In this document: piece by piece, positions 8,327-15,641 of the stretch
Layout of the letters: every line of letters begins with the position of its first letter
How positions within the stretch are numbered: position 1 is the stretch's first letter
Assembly (NCBI RefSeq): GCF_003369565.1
Contig: NZ_PIOD01000003.1
Span: forward strand, 62,001-126,000
Direction: 5' to 3'
DNA: 64,000 bases
Source: Oceanobacillus chungangensis
Lineage (GTDB): Bacteria; Bacillota; Bacilli; Bacillales; Amphibacillaceae
Notes under the pieces: model-generated
The model's input: only the letters and a program-made list of their open reading frames with translations
Told to the model about the DNA's origin: nothing
The model's database searches: none
Translations under genes and position numbers: made by a program

Positions 8327-8613
8327 TTATCTTCATTCTCCTCATCTTCCTCGAATGGAACATCCACGAAGAAAAACTTTACTGCTAAGAATACTAATAC
8401 TATCATTACAATGAATCCAACTACACAACTATAGAAAAACCAGTTTGGCAATCCAAACGTATAAGAATATTTATTAGGATCTTGTCCACCTAATCCATAC
8501 GCAAATCCAAACCACCAAATAAAATTAAAGATTACTAATCCAATACCAACTAAAGCCTCACGATTCGCTATTTTAAAACGATAATCATTTTTATCGATAT
8601 CTTCTTTCTTCAC
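8323..8613 (-). CDS. YhdT family small membrane protein
   Basis: The 96-residue protein has two predicted membrane segments (ALVGIGLVIFNFIWWFGFAYGL and FFYSCVVGFIVMIVLVFLAV) with a short loop, and charged ends (MKKEDIDKNDYRFK, DVPFEEDEENEDK). This is the YhdT/DUF997 arrangement, encoded immediately before panF in many bacteria. An accessory role in pantothenate uptake is inferred from this conserved pairing, not demonstrated. The start is preceded by AAGGGGGAAATGACG, a strong RBS. The two genes form an operon. Confidence 0.85.
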   Translation of the reverse strand: MKKEDIDKNDYRFKIANREALVGIGLVIFNFIWWFGFAYGLGGQDPNKYSYTFGLPNWFFYSCVVGFIVMIVLVFLAVKFFFVDVPFEEDEENEDK

Positions 8614-8829
8614 GTCATTTCCCCCTTATAAAATCAATCGACGGAACGATTCAACATTATTTTTACATAGTATCAATTATAACAAGAAGGAGATAAATGT
8701 AAATAATGAGCTGATTTTTTGATTGATTTTTTAAAATAATATATTAATTCAAAAACCTTATTCTCTAATTGAAATACAATGATAGAAAGTATATAATGAA
8801 AGTTAAGTAACATTTGTAAATTTACTATT

Positions 8830-8900
8830 GGGGCTATGGTATAATGGGATTACACTTGAATGGCATTCAAGTAATCGGGGTTCAATTCCCCGTGGCTCCA
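8830..8900 (+). tRNA. tRNA-Ala, anticodon GGC
   Basis: The sequence folds by eye into a full cloverleaf. The acceptor strands are GGGGCTA (8830-8836) and TGGCTCC (8893-8899), with G1-C72 and the G3:U70 wobble that identifies alanine tRNAs. The anticodon stem CTTGA/TCAAG encloses the loop ATGGCAT with anticodon GGC at 8862-8864, and the T-stem is CGGGG/CCCCG with loop TTCAATT. The discriminator is A at 8900; CCA is not encoded. The D arm is short (GTA/TAC stem) and unlike the usual AGCTCAG type. The gene stands alone, followed by a terminator. Confidence 0.85.
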
Positions 8901-8912
8901 TCTAAACACAGG

Positions 8913-8957
8913 GTTAGTTTGACACATGCTTAAGTGTCTCGCTAGTCTTTTTTTTTT
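8913..8957 (+). terminator. Terminator after tRNA-Ala
   Basis: GACAC/GTGTC with a flanking TTAG/CTAG helix, followed by a run of eleven T. Confidence 0.75.
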
Positions 8958-9116
8958 GCTTAATTTCTTATGTTTTGTTGCTATTTATATAAGCTGCAGA
9001 CAATGGCACGTTGTTGATTTTCCTATCGGGAGTTATCTATTATTTTAAAATCTTCTGGTTGCAAATATTATTATCTCTGCTATGCTTAGTTTGTAAGTGA
9101 TAATTTCATACATATT

Positions 9117-9219
9117 ACTACTAGGGGTGCCCAAAACTGTGTGGGCTGAGAGGAAAGCATCGATACACTTTCCGACTCTTATGGACCTGATCTGGTTAAT
9201 ACCAGCGGAGGGAAGTAGT
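9117..9219 (+). promoter_or_regulatory. TPP riboswitch (thi box) upstream of thiW
   Basis: Conserved TPP aptamer elements are all present: P1 ACTAC (9117-9121) with GTAGT (9215-9219), the pyrimidine-binding sequence GGCTGAGAGG, and the pyrophosphate-binding side ACCTGATCTGG..TAATACCAGCG followed by GGAGGGAAGTAGT. The aptamer precedes thiW by about 100 bases, with a terminator hairpin and an RBS-masking hairpin in between. It should reduce expression when thiamine pyrophosphate is abundant. Confidence 0.96.
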
Positions 9220-9261
9220 CGGATGTTTTACCACATAATGTCCACCTATTCTCAGCTTATC

Positions 9262-9293
9262 AAGCCAGGTCCAATAAGGATTTGGCTTTTTTT
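9262..9293 (+). terminator. Riboswitch-linked intrinsic terminator in the thiW leader
   Basis: AAGCCAGGTCC (9262-9272) pairs with GGATTTGGCTT (9278-9288) over 11 positions (two G-U pairs) with loop AATAA and a T7 tail. It lies between the aptamer and the thiW RBS. Confidence 0.85.
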
Positions 9294-9294
9294 G

Positions 9295-9316
9295 TCCCCT
9301 AGTATAAAGCAGGGGG
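9295..9316 (+). promoter_or_regulatory. RBS-masking hairpin with anti-aptamer sequence, thiW
   Basis: TCCCCT (9295-9300) can pair with AGGGGG (9311-9316), which is the thiW Shine-Dalgarno. The same CCCCTAGTA (9296-9304) is the exact complement of TACTAGGGG (9119-9127) on the 5' side of the aptamer, so aptamer folding and RBS masking are mutually linked. Confidence 0.6.
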
Positions 9317-9322
9317 AATCGA

Positions 9323-9808
9323 ATGAATCGAACAAGATTAATATCAACAATGGCTGTGCTTATTGCACTTGGAACTATCACAGCTCAGCTCGTATGGTTT
9401 CCGGCAGGGATTGCTAGAGCATATCCGATGCAGCACGCAATCAATGTTGCTGCAGCAGTCACACTTGGACCAGGTCCAGCAGTTGTCATTGCATTTATGA
9501 TTAGTTTGTTTCGCAATATGCTCGGGCTTGGAACGCTTTTGGCATTTCCCGGAAGCATGGTTGGGGCATTCCTGGCAGGTTATCTCTACCAGAAATCAGG
9601 GAGGAATGGCTTAGCCGCTCTCGGAGAAGGAGTTGGCAGTAGCATTATTGGCGCACTTGCTTCTGTACCATTTGCTTATCTATTTATGGGAAGCTCTGTT
9701 GGTGCATTTGCCTTTATCCCGCCATTTCTAGTAAGCAGTACAACAGGAGCCATCATCGGCTGGTTTATCGTATCAAGGATTAAAACTGTAAACGTAATAC
9801 GTCACTAA
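9323..9808 (+). CDS. thiW: ThiW, substrate-binding (S) component of an ECF transporter for the thiazole precursor
   Basis: The 161-residue protein has about five membrane segments and the short-chain S-component layout: a hydrophobic start (LISTMAVLIALGTITAQLVW), the loop AYPMQHAINVAAAVTLGPG, LFRNMLGLGTLLAFPGSMVGAF, and C-terminal LVSSTTGAIIGWFIVSRIK. ThiW is placed under TPP riboswitches in Firmicutes and is predicted to bring hydroxyethylthiazole into the cell with the shared EcfAA'T module, which is not encoded in this window. The ATG at 9323 follows AGGGGGAATCGA. ThiM, which phosphorylates hydroxyethylthiazole, is encoded in the riboswitch-controlled operon just downstream. Confidence 0.9.
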   Translation: MNRTRLISTMAVLIALGTITAQLVWFPAGIARAYPMQHAINVAAAVTLGPGPAVVIAFMISLFRNMLGLGTLLAFPGSMVGAFLAGYLYQKSGRNGLAALGEGVGSSIIGALASVPFAYLFMGSSVGAFAFIPPFLVSSTTGAIIGWFIVSRIKTVNVIRH

Positions 9809-9849
9809 TTTATTCTGAATATCCGGATTTTTTCTAGTGATAGATGATT

Positions 9850-10312
9850 AACAGTTGATATTAAGTGTTGACTAAGCGCAACTTTGATTTCCGCTGCGGA
9901 CTTTAGCGCACCTTATGGCAACGCTTCAGCTCCTTCGGAAGAAATCACTTTCGATGGAACTTCAGCCGTTTCTTTTCCCGCAAGAGGCTCCTGTCCTCCG
10001 CTACATCAACTGCCAAGATAGAGGGGTTGCCCTCTCGTCTTATATCATAGATAGAAAGATGACAGCAGTTGTAAAAAACCTAGCGGAAGAAATACACGGA
10101 GACTCCTCGAAAATAAAGGGAGATTTTCTTCGTGCGATGTTACGCTGCCGAAGCATTCCTTGTCCTGCGGGAAGAAGAGTCTAGGTGAGACTACCAAGTG
10201 CGATAGCACAAGTAGGCTCACCAGCTCCCCGCGGAAAGCGAAGTGTATTTCTGGAGCGATTGGTCCGTGAGCCCTTAGCACATTAAACTAGTCCGCAGTT
10301 TATCTAAATAGC
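9850..10312 (+). repeat. MITE-like dispersed repeat, copy 2
   Basis: About 460 bp between thiW and the second TPP riboswitch. It shares with copy 1 the left half (GATTTCCGCTGCGGAC, CTCCTTCGGAAGAA, GAGGGGTTGCCCTCTCGTCTTATATCAT as separate blocks) and the core AAATACAC (10090-10097) to GTGTATTT (10243-10250) with GGTGAGAC/GGCTCACC and TCCCCGCGG inside. This copy has roughly 55 extra bases in the core. It ends in AGTCCGCAGTTTATCTAAATAGC, resembling the right end of copy 1. It separates two riboswitch-controlled units. No gene is visible in it. Confidence 0.75.
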
Positions 10313-10346
10313 AATATAGAAAATTTAATGAATCTTAACGTATGAA

Positions 10347-10435
10347 ACTACTAGGGGCGCGAATTGTGCTGAGATAAGGAATCTTCCTTTGTCCCTTGGA
10401 ACCTGATCTGGGTAATTCCAGCGAAGGGAAGTAGT
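10347..10435 (+). promoter_or_regulatory. TPP riboswitch upstream of tenA-thiD-thiM-thiE
   Basis: P1 ACTAC (10347-10351) with GTAGT (10431-10435); conserved GTGCTGAGATAAGG and GGAACCTGATCTGGGTAATTC followed by CAGCGAAGGGAAGTAGT. It is 85 bases upstream of tenA. No T-tailed terminator is seen between aptamer and gene, pointing to translational control. Confidence 0.96.
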
Positions 10436-10477
10436 CGAGGACATGTTAGTCTACCCTCACTTAATCTACTTTCTATT

Positions 10478-10514
10478 CCCCTAGTAGCTTCCTATCTAAT
10501 AAAAACAAGGAGGC
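10478..10514 (+). promoter_or_regulatory. Anti-sequestor and RBS-masking stem, tenA leader
   Basis: CCCCTAGTAG (10478-10487) is the exact complement of CTACTAGGGG (10348-10357) on the aptamer 5' strand. The adjoining GCTTCCT (10487-10493) pairs over seven positions with AGGAGGC (10508-10514), the tenA Shine-Dalgarno. The two helices share one base and abut, so they plausibly compete. Confidence 0.55.
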
Positions 10515-10520
10515 TTTTCC

Positions 10521-11201
10521 ATGACTTTCACAGATGATTTAAGAAAAGAAAACGAGGATATTTTTCAAATGATTTTTGACCACCCTTTTGTTCAAGGAAT
10601 AGGCAAAGGTGAACTGCCAAAGGAAGCGGTAGAGCACTATATTAAAGCGGATTTCGAATTTCTAAATGCATTCATTCAAGTTTATAGTCTTGCACTTTCG
10701 AAATCTACTAATCGAGATGATATGACTTATTTCCATGAGCAAATCCAGTTTACGCTGTTCGATGAAGTAAAACCACATCTAAATTTTTCTGAGTATATCG
10801 GAGTCCGTTTTGAGGATCTTCAGGGACACCCGCTGCCTCCTTCTGGAGATCATTACATTAAACATATGCTGTATCATGCTTATACAGGAAGCTTAGCGGA
10901 GACCCTCGGTGCGTTATTACCGTGCCCATGGACATATTTGGAAATTGGTCAGGAGTTAATAAACAAGTACCACCCGACAGCGGAGCATCCTTTCCATAAA
11001 TGGATTCACTTTTATGCGGAGTCCGGAAAAGAGACCGAGGAAATGCGAAAACGCCTGGATGTTCTTGCTGCCAATGCCCCATTAGAAGAGCAACAACGAA
11101 TTAAAGATGCATTCCGTAAAAGCTGTCAGCTTGAGCTAGCATTTTGGGAGATGGCGATAACATATGAGACCTGGTCTGGAGATATGGCGGTGACCAAATA
11201 A
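10521..11201 (+). CDS. tenA: Aminopyrimidine aminohydrolase (thiaminase II)
   Basis: The 226-residue protein is a TenA-family helical enzyme that releases hydroxymethylpyrimidine from aminopyrimidine degradation products of thiamine (salvage). Recognisable features are VQGIGKGELPKEAVEHYIKADFEFL near the N-terminus, the active-site cysteine in LLPCPWTYLEIGQEL (about residue 137), and the C-terminal LELAFWEMAITYETW with the conserved Glu. Length matches the family. The ATG follows AAGGAGGCTTTTCC. Its stop codon overlaps the thiD start by one base (TAATG), so the two are coupled. The gene is controlled by the upstream TPP riboswitch. Confidence 0.93.
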   Translation: MTFTDDLRKENEDIFQMIFDHPFVQGIGKGELPKEAVEHYIKADFEFLNAFIQVYSLALSKSTNRDDMTYFHEQIQFTLFDEVKPHLNFSEYIGVRFEDLQGHPLPPSGDHYIKHMLYHAYTGSLAETLGALLPCPWTYLEIGQELINKYHPTAEHPFHKWIHFYAESGKETEEMRKRLDVLAANAPLEEQQRIKDAFRKSCQLELAFWEMAITYETWSGDMAVTK

Positions 11202-12007
11202 TGACAGCAGTCAAAACCGCATTAACCATCGCTGGAACAGATCCGAGCGGCGGAGCTGGAATTCAAGCAGATTTAAAAACCTTTCAGGAATTACAGAGCT
11301 ACGGTATGTCTATCATTACATCGGTAGTAGCCCAAAATACTACTGGTGTTCAATCGATTCATCACGTGCCACTTGAAATGATTGAACATCAGCTCGATGC
11401 TGTTATTTCAGATATACCCATTCATGCATTTAAGACTGGGATGATTGCAAACATTGAGATGATGAGATTAATTGCGGAAAAAACGCCAAAAATTGATGCA
11501 CCATACGTGATGGACCCTGTGATGGTTGCAACAAGTGGGGATACACTAATCGAAGCAAATGCCAGGAACTTTTTACGTGAGCAACTGCTCCCTCTAACAA
11601 CTTTAGTTACTCCGAATATTCCAGAGGCTGAATTTTTAATCGGGGAAAAGATCGAAACGATTGATGATGTGAAACTGGCTGCTGCATTAATTGTAGAGAA
11701 ATTCGATGCGGGTGCAGCTTTAATAAAAGGTGGGCATTTGAAAGGAGATGCTATCGATATTCTCTACGATGGCAATGTAATGCATCGCTTTTCAGCAAAA
11801 AGAATAGATACGAAGAATACACATGGCACAGGCTGCACGTATTCCGCTGCTATTGCTGCCTTTTTAGGTCAAGGTCTTCCATTATACAATGCAGTTAGGC
11901 AAGCAAAACATTTTGTTACAGCAGCAATTGCAAATTCATTTCCCCTTGGTTCCGGCCATGGTCCAACGAATCACTGGGCAACCAGAGTAGAGAAGGTGAA
12001 GCAATGA
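11201..12007 (+). CDS. thiD: Hydroxymethylpyrimidine / phosphomethylpyrimidine kinase
   Basis: The 268-residue protein is a ribokinase-fold kinase that makes HMP pyrophosphate in two phosphorylation steps. The N-terminal TIAGTDPSGGAGIQADLKTF and VVAQNTTGV, the middle VMDPVMVATSGD and TPNIPEAEFLIG, and the C-terminal anion hole DTKNTHGTGCTYSAAIAA are all typical of ThiD. It acts directly after TenA supplies the pyrimidine. It overlaps tenA by one base and thiM by four bases within the riboswitch-controlled operon. A PdxK activity is sometimes found in Gram-positive ThiD relatives, but the thiamine operon context makes ThiD the safe call. Confidence 0.94.
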   Translation: MTAVKTALTIAGTDPSGGAGIQADLKTFQELQSYGMSIITSVVAQNTTGVQSIHHVPLEMIEHQLDAVISDIPIHAFKTGMIANIEMMRLIAEKTPKIDAPYVMDPVMVATSGDTLIEANARNFLREQLLPLTTLVTPNIPEAEFLIGEKIETIDDVKLAAALIVEKFDAGAALIKGGHLKGDAIDILYDGNVMHRFSAKRIDTKNTHGTGCTYSAAIAAFLGQGLPLYNAVRQAKHFVTAAIANSFPLGSGHGPTNHWATRVEKVKQ

Positions 12008-12777
12008 ACCCGAATATTATTAAGGAAGTGCGGGAAGCAACTCCACTTATCCATCATCTAACGAATCAAGTCGTCATGAATTTCACTGCGAATGGATTAT
12101 TATCCTTTGGCGGGGCACCTGTCATGGCAAAGGCAGAAGAAGAGGCCTGGAATATGGCCTCAGCCGCAGATGGCGTCCTTATAAATATTGGTACTGTAAG
12201 AGAAGATGAAGTCAAAGCAATGATCCTCGCTGGCAAAGCTGCAATTGAAAAAGGTATCCCTGTAGTGCTGGATCCTGTTGGTGTTGCAGCGACATCCTTT
12301 CGAACTGAGGTTGTTAAACGAATTTTGGCAGAAATAAGACCTACTGCAATTAAAGGCAATGCCGGTGAGCTTGCCCACCTTGTAAACATCCCTTGGAAAA
12401 CAAAAGGGGTGGAATCGATTGGTGATGGCAATACACAGGAAATTGCGCAAAAAGTTGCGGAGATGTACAGCACTATTTCAGTAGTTACAGGAAAAACCGA
12501 TTTTATTTGTACTGGAAATCAAATGATCCAAAATAATACAGGGCATGCAATTCTTGAGAGAGTAACTGGTGCTGGATGTTTACTTGGTTCTATATTAACT
12601 GCATGCTTAACAACGGATGATTCCATTGAAGAACAAGCATTAGCAGCTGTTCAATTTTATGGATTAGCTGCCGAATATGCCGCATCACATAAACATGTTC
12701 ATGGATCAGGGACATTCATTCCAAGTTTTATTGATGCTCTTTCACTAGAAGTAAAAGAACTGGAGAGGAGATTTTAA
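12004..12777 (+). CDS. thiM: Hydroxyethylthiazole kinase
   Basis: The 257-residue protein is a ThiM kinase phosphorylating 4-methyl-5-(2-hydroxyethyl)thiazole with ATP for thiamine salvage. Diagnostic segments include PLIHHLTNQVVMNFTANGLL and GGAPVMAKAEEEA near the N-terminus, VVLDPVGVAATSFR, the KGNAGELAHL motif and the C-terminal catalytic loop RVTGAGCLLGSILTA. Length and motif order are normal. It starts at an ATG overlapping the thiD stop (ATGA) and is followed without a gap by thiE. The substrate could be supplied by ThiW, encoded just upstream. Confidence 0.95.
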   Translation: MNPNIIKEVREATPLIHHLTNQVVMNFTANGLLSFGGAPVMAKAEEEAWNMASAADGVLINIGTVREDEVKAMILAGKAAIEKGIPVVLDPVGVAATSFRTEVVKRILAEIRPTAIKGNAGELAHLVNIPWKTKGVESIGDGNTQEIAQKVAEMYSTISVVTGKTDFICTGNQMIQNNTGHAILERVTGAGCLLGSILTACLTTDDSIEEQALAAVQFYGLAAEYAASHKHVHGSGTFIPSFIDALSLEVKELERRF

Positions 12778-13401
12778 ATGTCTTTTTCTATCAAGCAAAT
12801 CTTACGAAAGTATTTTATTATGGGAAGTCAGAACTGTAATCGAAATCCAGCAGAAATACTGGAGGAGGCGGTCAAGGCTGGAATTACTGCATTTCAATTC
12901 CGTGAAAAAGGAGATGGCTGTCTAGCTGGTGAAGCGAAACTAAATCTAGGTAAACAGCTCCGTGCGATTTGTCAAAGAGCAGATATTCCTTTTATCGTTA
13001 ATGATGACATTGAATTAGTGGACCTTTTAGATGCAGATGGAATTCATGTTGGGCAAGATGATATCCCAGTAGAATCAGTACGTAAGCTTTTTCCGAATAA
13101 AATTGTTGGTCTTTCTGTTTCAAATGCAAAGGAGTTAGCAATTAGTCCAATCGATTTGGTTGATTATGTTGGTGCAGGTCCAATTTTCGATACAACTACA
13201 AAGCTGGATGCGAAGGAAGCTGTTGGTCTAGAATGGATTACAAATTTAAGAAGGGAATTTACAAAACTTCCCATTGTTGGAATTGGTGGAATTACAACAG
13301 AAAATGCCACTTCTGTCATCGAATCAGGCGCAGATGGTGTCTCTGTTATTTCTGCAATTACGGCTGCACCGGATATAAAAAGAGCTGTTACATTATTATA
13401 A
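12778..13401 (+). CDS. thiE: Thiamine-phosphate synthase
   Basis: The 207-residue TIM-barrel enzyme joins HMP pyrophosphate and thiazole phosphate. The motifs are in family order: YFIMGSQNC, ITAFQFREKGDG, PFIVNDDIELVDLLDADGIH, VGQDDIPVE, VGLSVSNAKEL, YVGAGPIFDTTTKLDA, PIVGIGGITTENA and GADGVSVISAI. The ATG directly follows the thiM stop, with GGAGAGG inside the thiM end as RBS. It is the last gene of the operon; its stop lies at the edge of a perfect 20-bp terminator stem. Confidence 0.95.
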   Translation: MSFSIKQILRKYFIMGSQNCNRNPAEILEEAVKAGITAFQFREKGDGCLAGEAKLNLGKQLRAICQRADIPFIVNDDIELVDLLDADGIHVGQDDIPVESVRKLFPNKIVGLSVSNAKELAISPIDLVDYVGAGPIFDTTTKLDAKEAVGLEWITNLRREFTKLPIVGIGGITTENATSVIESGADGVSVISAITAAPDIKRAVTLL

Positions 13402-13445
13402 TGCTAGAGGAGGCAATACGCTTATGTATTGCCTCCTCTAGCATT
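13400..13445. terminator. Bidirectional terminator between thiE and the GNAT gene
   Basis: AATGCTAGAGGAGGCAATAC (13400-13419) pairs perfectly with its complement at 13426-13445 around loop GCTTAT. The last codon and stop of both convergent genes lie within or at the stem. Confidence 0.9.
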
Positions 13446-13887
13446 TTCTCGCAAACTGCGATAGGTAAATTCCCGTTGCAATCTCAACTTCATCATATCT
13501 TACAAAACTTAACTTTTCGTAAAGTGTAATTGCAGGGAGGTTTTTAGACCCTGTACTGACGATAAGTCGCTTACCATTAGTCCGCTGAATCAGATCCAAT
13601 AATAGCGACCTTGCAATCCCCCGCCGGAAATATTCTGGATTGACAACCAGACGGCAAATATCCACTTCCGAATTAGTTTCTTCATACGAGATAAATCCTG
13701 CAAGCTGATTTTCAAGGGAAAACCCAATAAAGATTTCCTCTGATGCCAGCACCGTTTCAATTGTATCCTTCAGTTGCGGAATCCCATAGAATCCGATTAG
13801 ATCTGCTTCTACTTCATATGCTGGGATTTGAATTGCGAGTATTCGTTCCGCAATCTGGCTATCTTTGTTATTAATTGTTTGAATCAT
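13438..13887 (-). CDS. GNAT family N-acetyltransferase
   Basis: The 149-residue protein has the acetyl-CoA binding motif A of the GNAT superfamily in VDICRLVVNPEYFRRGIARSLL (the RRGIA pyrophosphate-binding loop) and the C-terminal ITLYEKLSFVRYDE block. The N-terminal half IAERILAIQIPAYEVEADLIGF resembles a group of Bacillaceae acetyltransferases acting on unknown small molecules or proteins. The substrate cannot be predicted. It converges with thiE and shares its terminator. The RBS upstream of ATG 13887 is GGAGGAGAG. Confidence 0.8.
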   Translation of the reverse strand: MIQTINNKDSQIAERILAIQIPAYEVEADLIGFYGIPQLKDTIETVLASEEIFIGFSLENQLAGFISYEETNSEVDICRLVVNPEYFRRGIARSLLLDLIQRTNGKRLIVSTGSKNLPAITLYEKLSFVRYDEVEIATGIYLSQFARKC

Positions 13888-13925
13888 TTTTCTAACTCTC
13901 CTCCCTGAGCATCCGAGAGCGATTA

Positions 13926-14540
13926 TTATTCAGGCGCTAAGCCTTTCATCAAAAATTGAATCGTCCTATCTAGCTCTGCTTTATCATCCCATTCTGCTTC
14001 GTCTATAATTAGCAGTTTGGCGATAACATGCCCAAATACTGTCGAAACAATGATACGAATTACAGAATCAATAGGCATTTCGCCAATTTGTCCTTTTTCT
14101 TGATAATGCGCAATAATCTCCCGGACACGTACAACCACGTCTTTACTAATATGCTCAATAAATTGCTCCTTCAGCTCTGGATGGAAAGGTATTTCTTGAA
14201 TCAGCACTCGAAACATAGTCATATTTTTTACTACGAATTGAGTCCGATTATCAATAAATTCTCGAATTAGATCTTCAACTTCTTCAAAGTCCTTATCGAA
14301 TACTTTATTCAAATCCTTTTTAACCATTGGTGCAATTACTTTAATCATCGGTGAAATGACAGATAATAGCAGCCCCTTCTTCGATTTAAAATGCTTAAAT
14401 ATAGTTCCCTCTGCTACATCTGCTTTTTTCGCAATTTCGCTCGTTGAAGTCCCTGCAAAACCTTTCTCAGCGAATAAATCCGTTGCAGCATCAAGGATTG
14501 CCTTCTGTTTTTCGGTTAATTTCAGTAACTCACTAGACAT
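13926..14540 (-). CDS. TetR/AcrR family transcriptional regulator
   Basis: The 204-residue protein has an N-terminal TetR helix-turn-helix ([37 protein letters not shown]) and an all-helical ligand domain. Start at ATG 14540 is favoured because AAGAGGCG lies upstream at good spacing; an in-frame ATG at 14567 has no RBS. It is the third gene after the ABC ATPase and permease on the same strand, a common arrangement for autoregulated exporters. TGAGT-N4-ACTCA dyads in front of the ATPase gene at 16388-16451 are the likely operators. Inducer unknown. Confidence 0.85.
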   Translation of the reverse strand: MSSELLKLTEKQKAILDAATDLFAEKGFAGTSTSEIAKKADVAEGTIFKHFKSKKGLLLSVISPMIKVIAPMVKKDLNKVFDKDFEEVEDLIREFIDNRTQFVVKNMTMFRVLIQEIPFHPELKEQFIEHISKDVVVRVREIIAHYQEKGQIGEMPIDSVIRIIVSTVFGHVIAKLLIIDEAEWDDKAELDRTIQFLMKGLAPE

Positions 14541-14611
14541 TGTATATCGCCTCTTATCTCTATTCATCTTAATTATATTTGATTATCCCATCTTTTTCGA
14601 CATAGCGTGCC

Positions 14612-15640
14612 TTATATTTTTCGATATTTTCTAAGTGCTATGATATTCAATATCATGAACAGGATGGAAAATCCGATTAAGACAAGAATATTGATATAGA
14701 TTTCACTCCATCCATAACCTCTAACCATCACATCCCGTAATGCATCGGCAGCATAATATAGCGGCGTAAACGGTCCAACCCAGCTCAACCAATCTGAAAT
14801 TGTTTCTAAATTAAATAATCCCGAGAAGAAAATCTGCGGAATAACAACGATAGGAATAAATTGAATCATTTGCAACTCATTATTTGCAAAAGAGGAGATC
14901 AATATCCCTAGGGTTAATGCCGTAAGAGCAATTGCCAATGTGATGACGAGTACATAAATGAACAACCCTTCCATCATCATGTCCAGTACATAGATCGCAT
15001 ACCAAGCAATAATGGTGGACTGAATCATTGTAAAAATCCCGAAACCGAATACATAGCCCATCACTATTTCCCATTTTCGCAATGGAGTTGATAAAAGCCT
15101 CTCAAGAGTGCCAGTTGTACGTTCTCTAATAAATGAAACCCCTGCGATTAGAAAGACAAAGAAGAAGACAAAAAAGCCTAGTAATACCGGTCCAAAATAA
15201 TCAAATGATCCCATGTCGCTTGAACCATGTAAATAATCCACTTCCAGCTCCGTTGTATTTCCATTTTGCTGGAGATTCGTAAATGCTGATTGAATCCATT
15301 TTAATGTTGCACCATTTACACTCGGATCACTTCCTTCAAGAAAAATGGAAGGTACTTGCCCATCTAATACGACATATCCATCTATTTCTTGAATTGCTAA
15401 ATCGTCATTTGCTTTCGTTTCATTGCTGTACTCGGTTATCTCAGCATCACTTAAATCCATTTGTTCCGTAATCATCTCCGGCAGATCAACTAAACCAACC
15501 TTAGGGACATAATCATCGCCATCAAAAACTAAATGCAGCATTGTAAGTACAAGAATCGGTGCAAAAATAAGCAATGCTAATGTCCGTTTATCTCGAATTA
15601 TTTGCCGTAGTATTCGGATTGATAATGCTGTAACTCGCAT
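14612..15640 (-). CDS. ABC-2 type transporter permease
   Basis: The protein has one N-terminal membrane helix (TLALLIFAPILVLTMLHLVF), a large extracytoplasmic domain (about residues 40-170), and five clustered C-terminal helices including FFVFLIAGVSFIRERTTGTL, the ABC-2 signature region with RERTTGTLERLLSTPL. This is the usual drug, lipid or peptide exporter permease topology. Start at ATG 15640 is set by GGAGGTG inside the end of the ATPase gene, one base after that gene's stop; an ORF start at 15655 would overlap. It pairs with the adjacent ATPase; the substrate is unknown. Confidence 0.88.
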   Translation of the reverse strand: MRVTALSIRILRQIIRDKRTLALLIFAPILVLTMLHLVFDGDDYVPKVGLVDLPEMITEQMDLSDAEITEYSNETKANDDLAIQEIDGYVVLDGQVPSIFLEGSDPSVNGATLKWIQSAFTNLQQNGNTTELEVDYLHGSSDMGSFDYFGPVLLGFFVFFFVFLIAGVSFIRERTTGTLERLLSTPLRKWEIVMGYVFGFGIFTMIQSTIIAWYAIYVLDMMMEGLFIYVLVITLAIALTALTLGILISSFANNELQMIQFIPIVVIPQIFFSGLFNLETISDWLSWVGPFTPLYYAADALRDVMVRGYGWSEIYINILVLIGFSILFMILNIIALRKYRKI

Positions 15641-15641
15641 C

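Noticed and set aside
9915-10281. ORFs in dispersed repeat copy 2
   Set aside because: Same reason as for copy 1; frames are not kept between copies.
12066-12473. Antisense ORFs of 96-135 codons across thiM
   Set aside because: They are shadows of a strongly coding gene, without RBS or protein-like composition.
13400-13445. Long perfect palindrome as a regulatory operator
   Set aside because: It lies exactly between convergent gene ends with T-rich flanks; a bidirectional terminator explains it.
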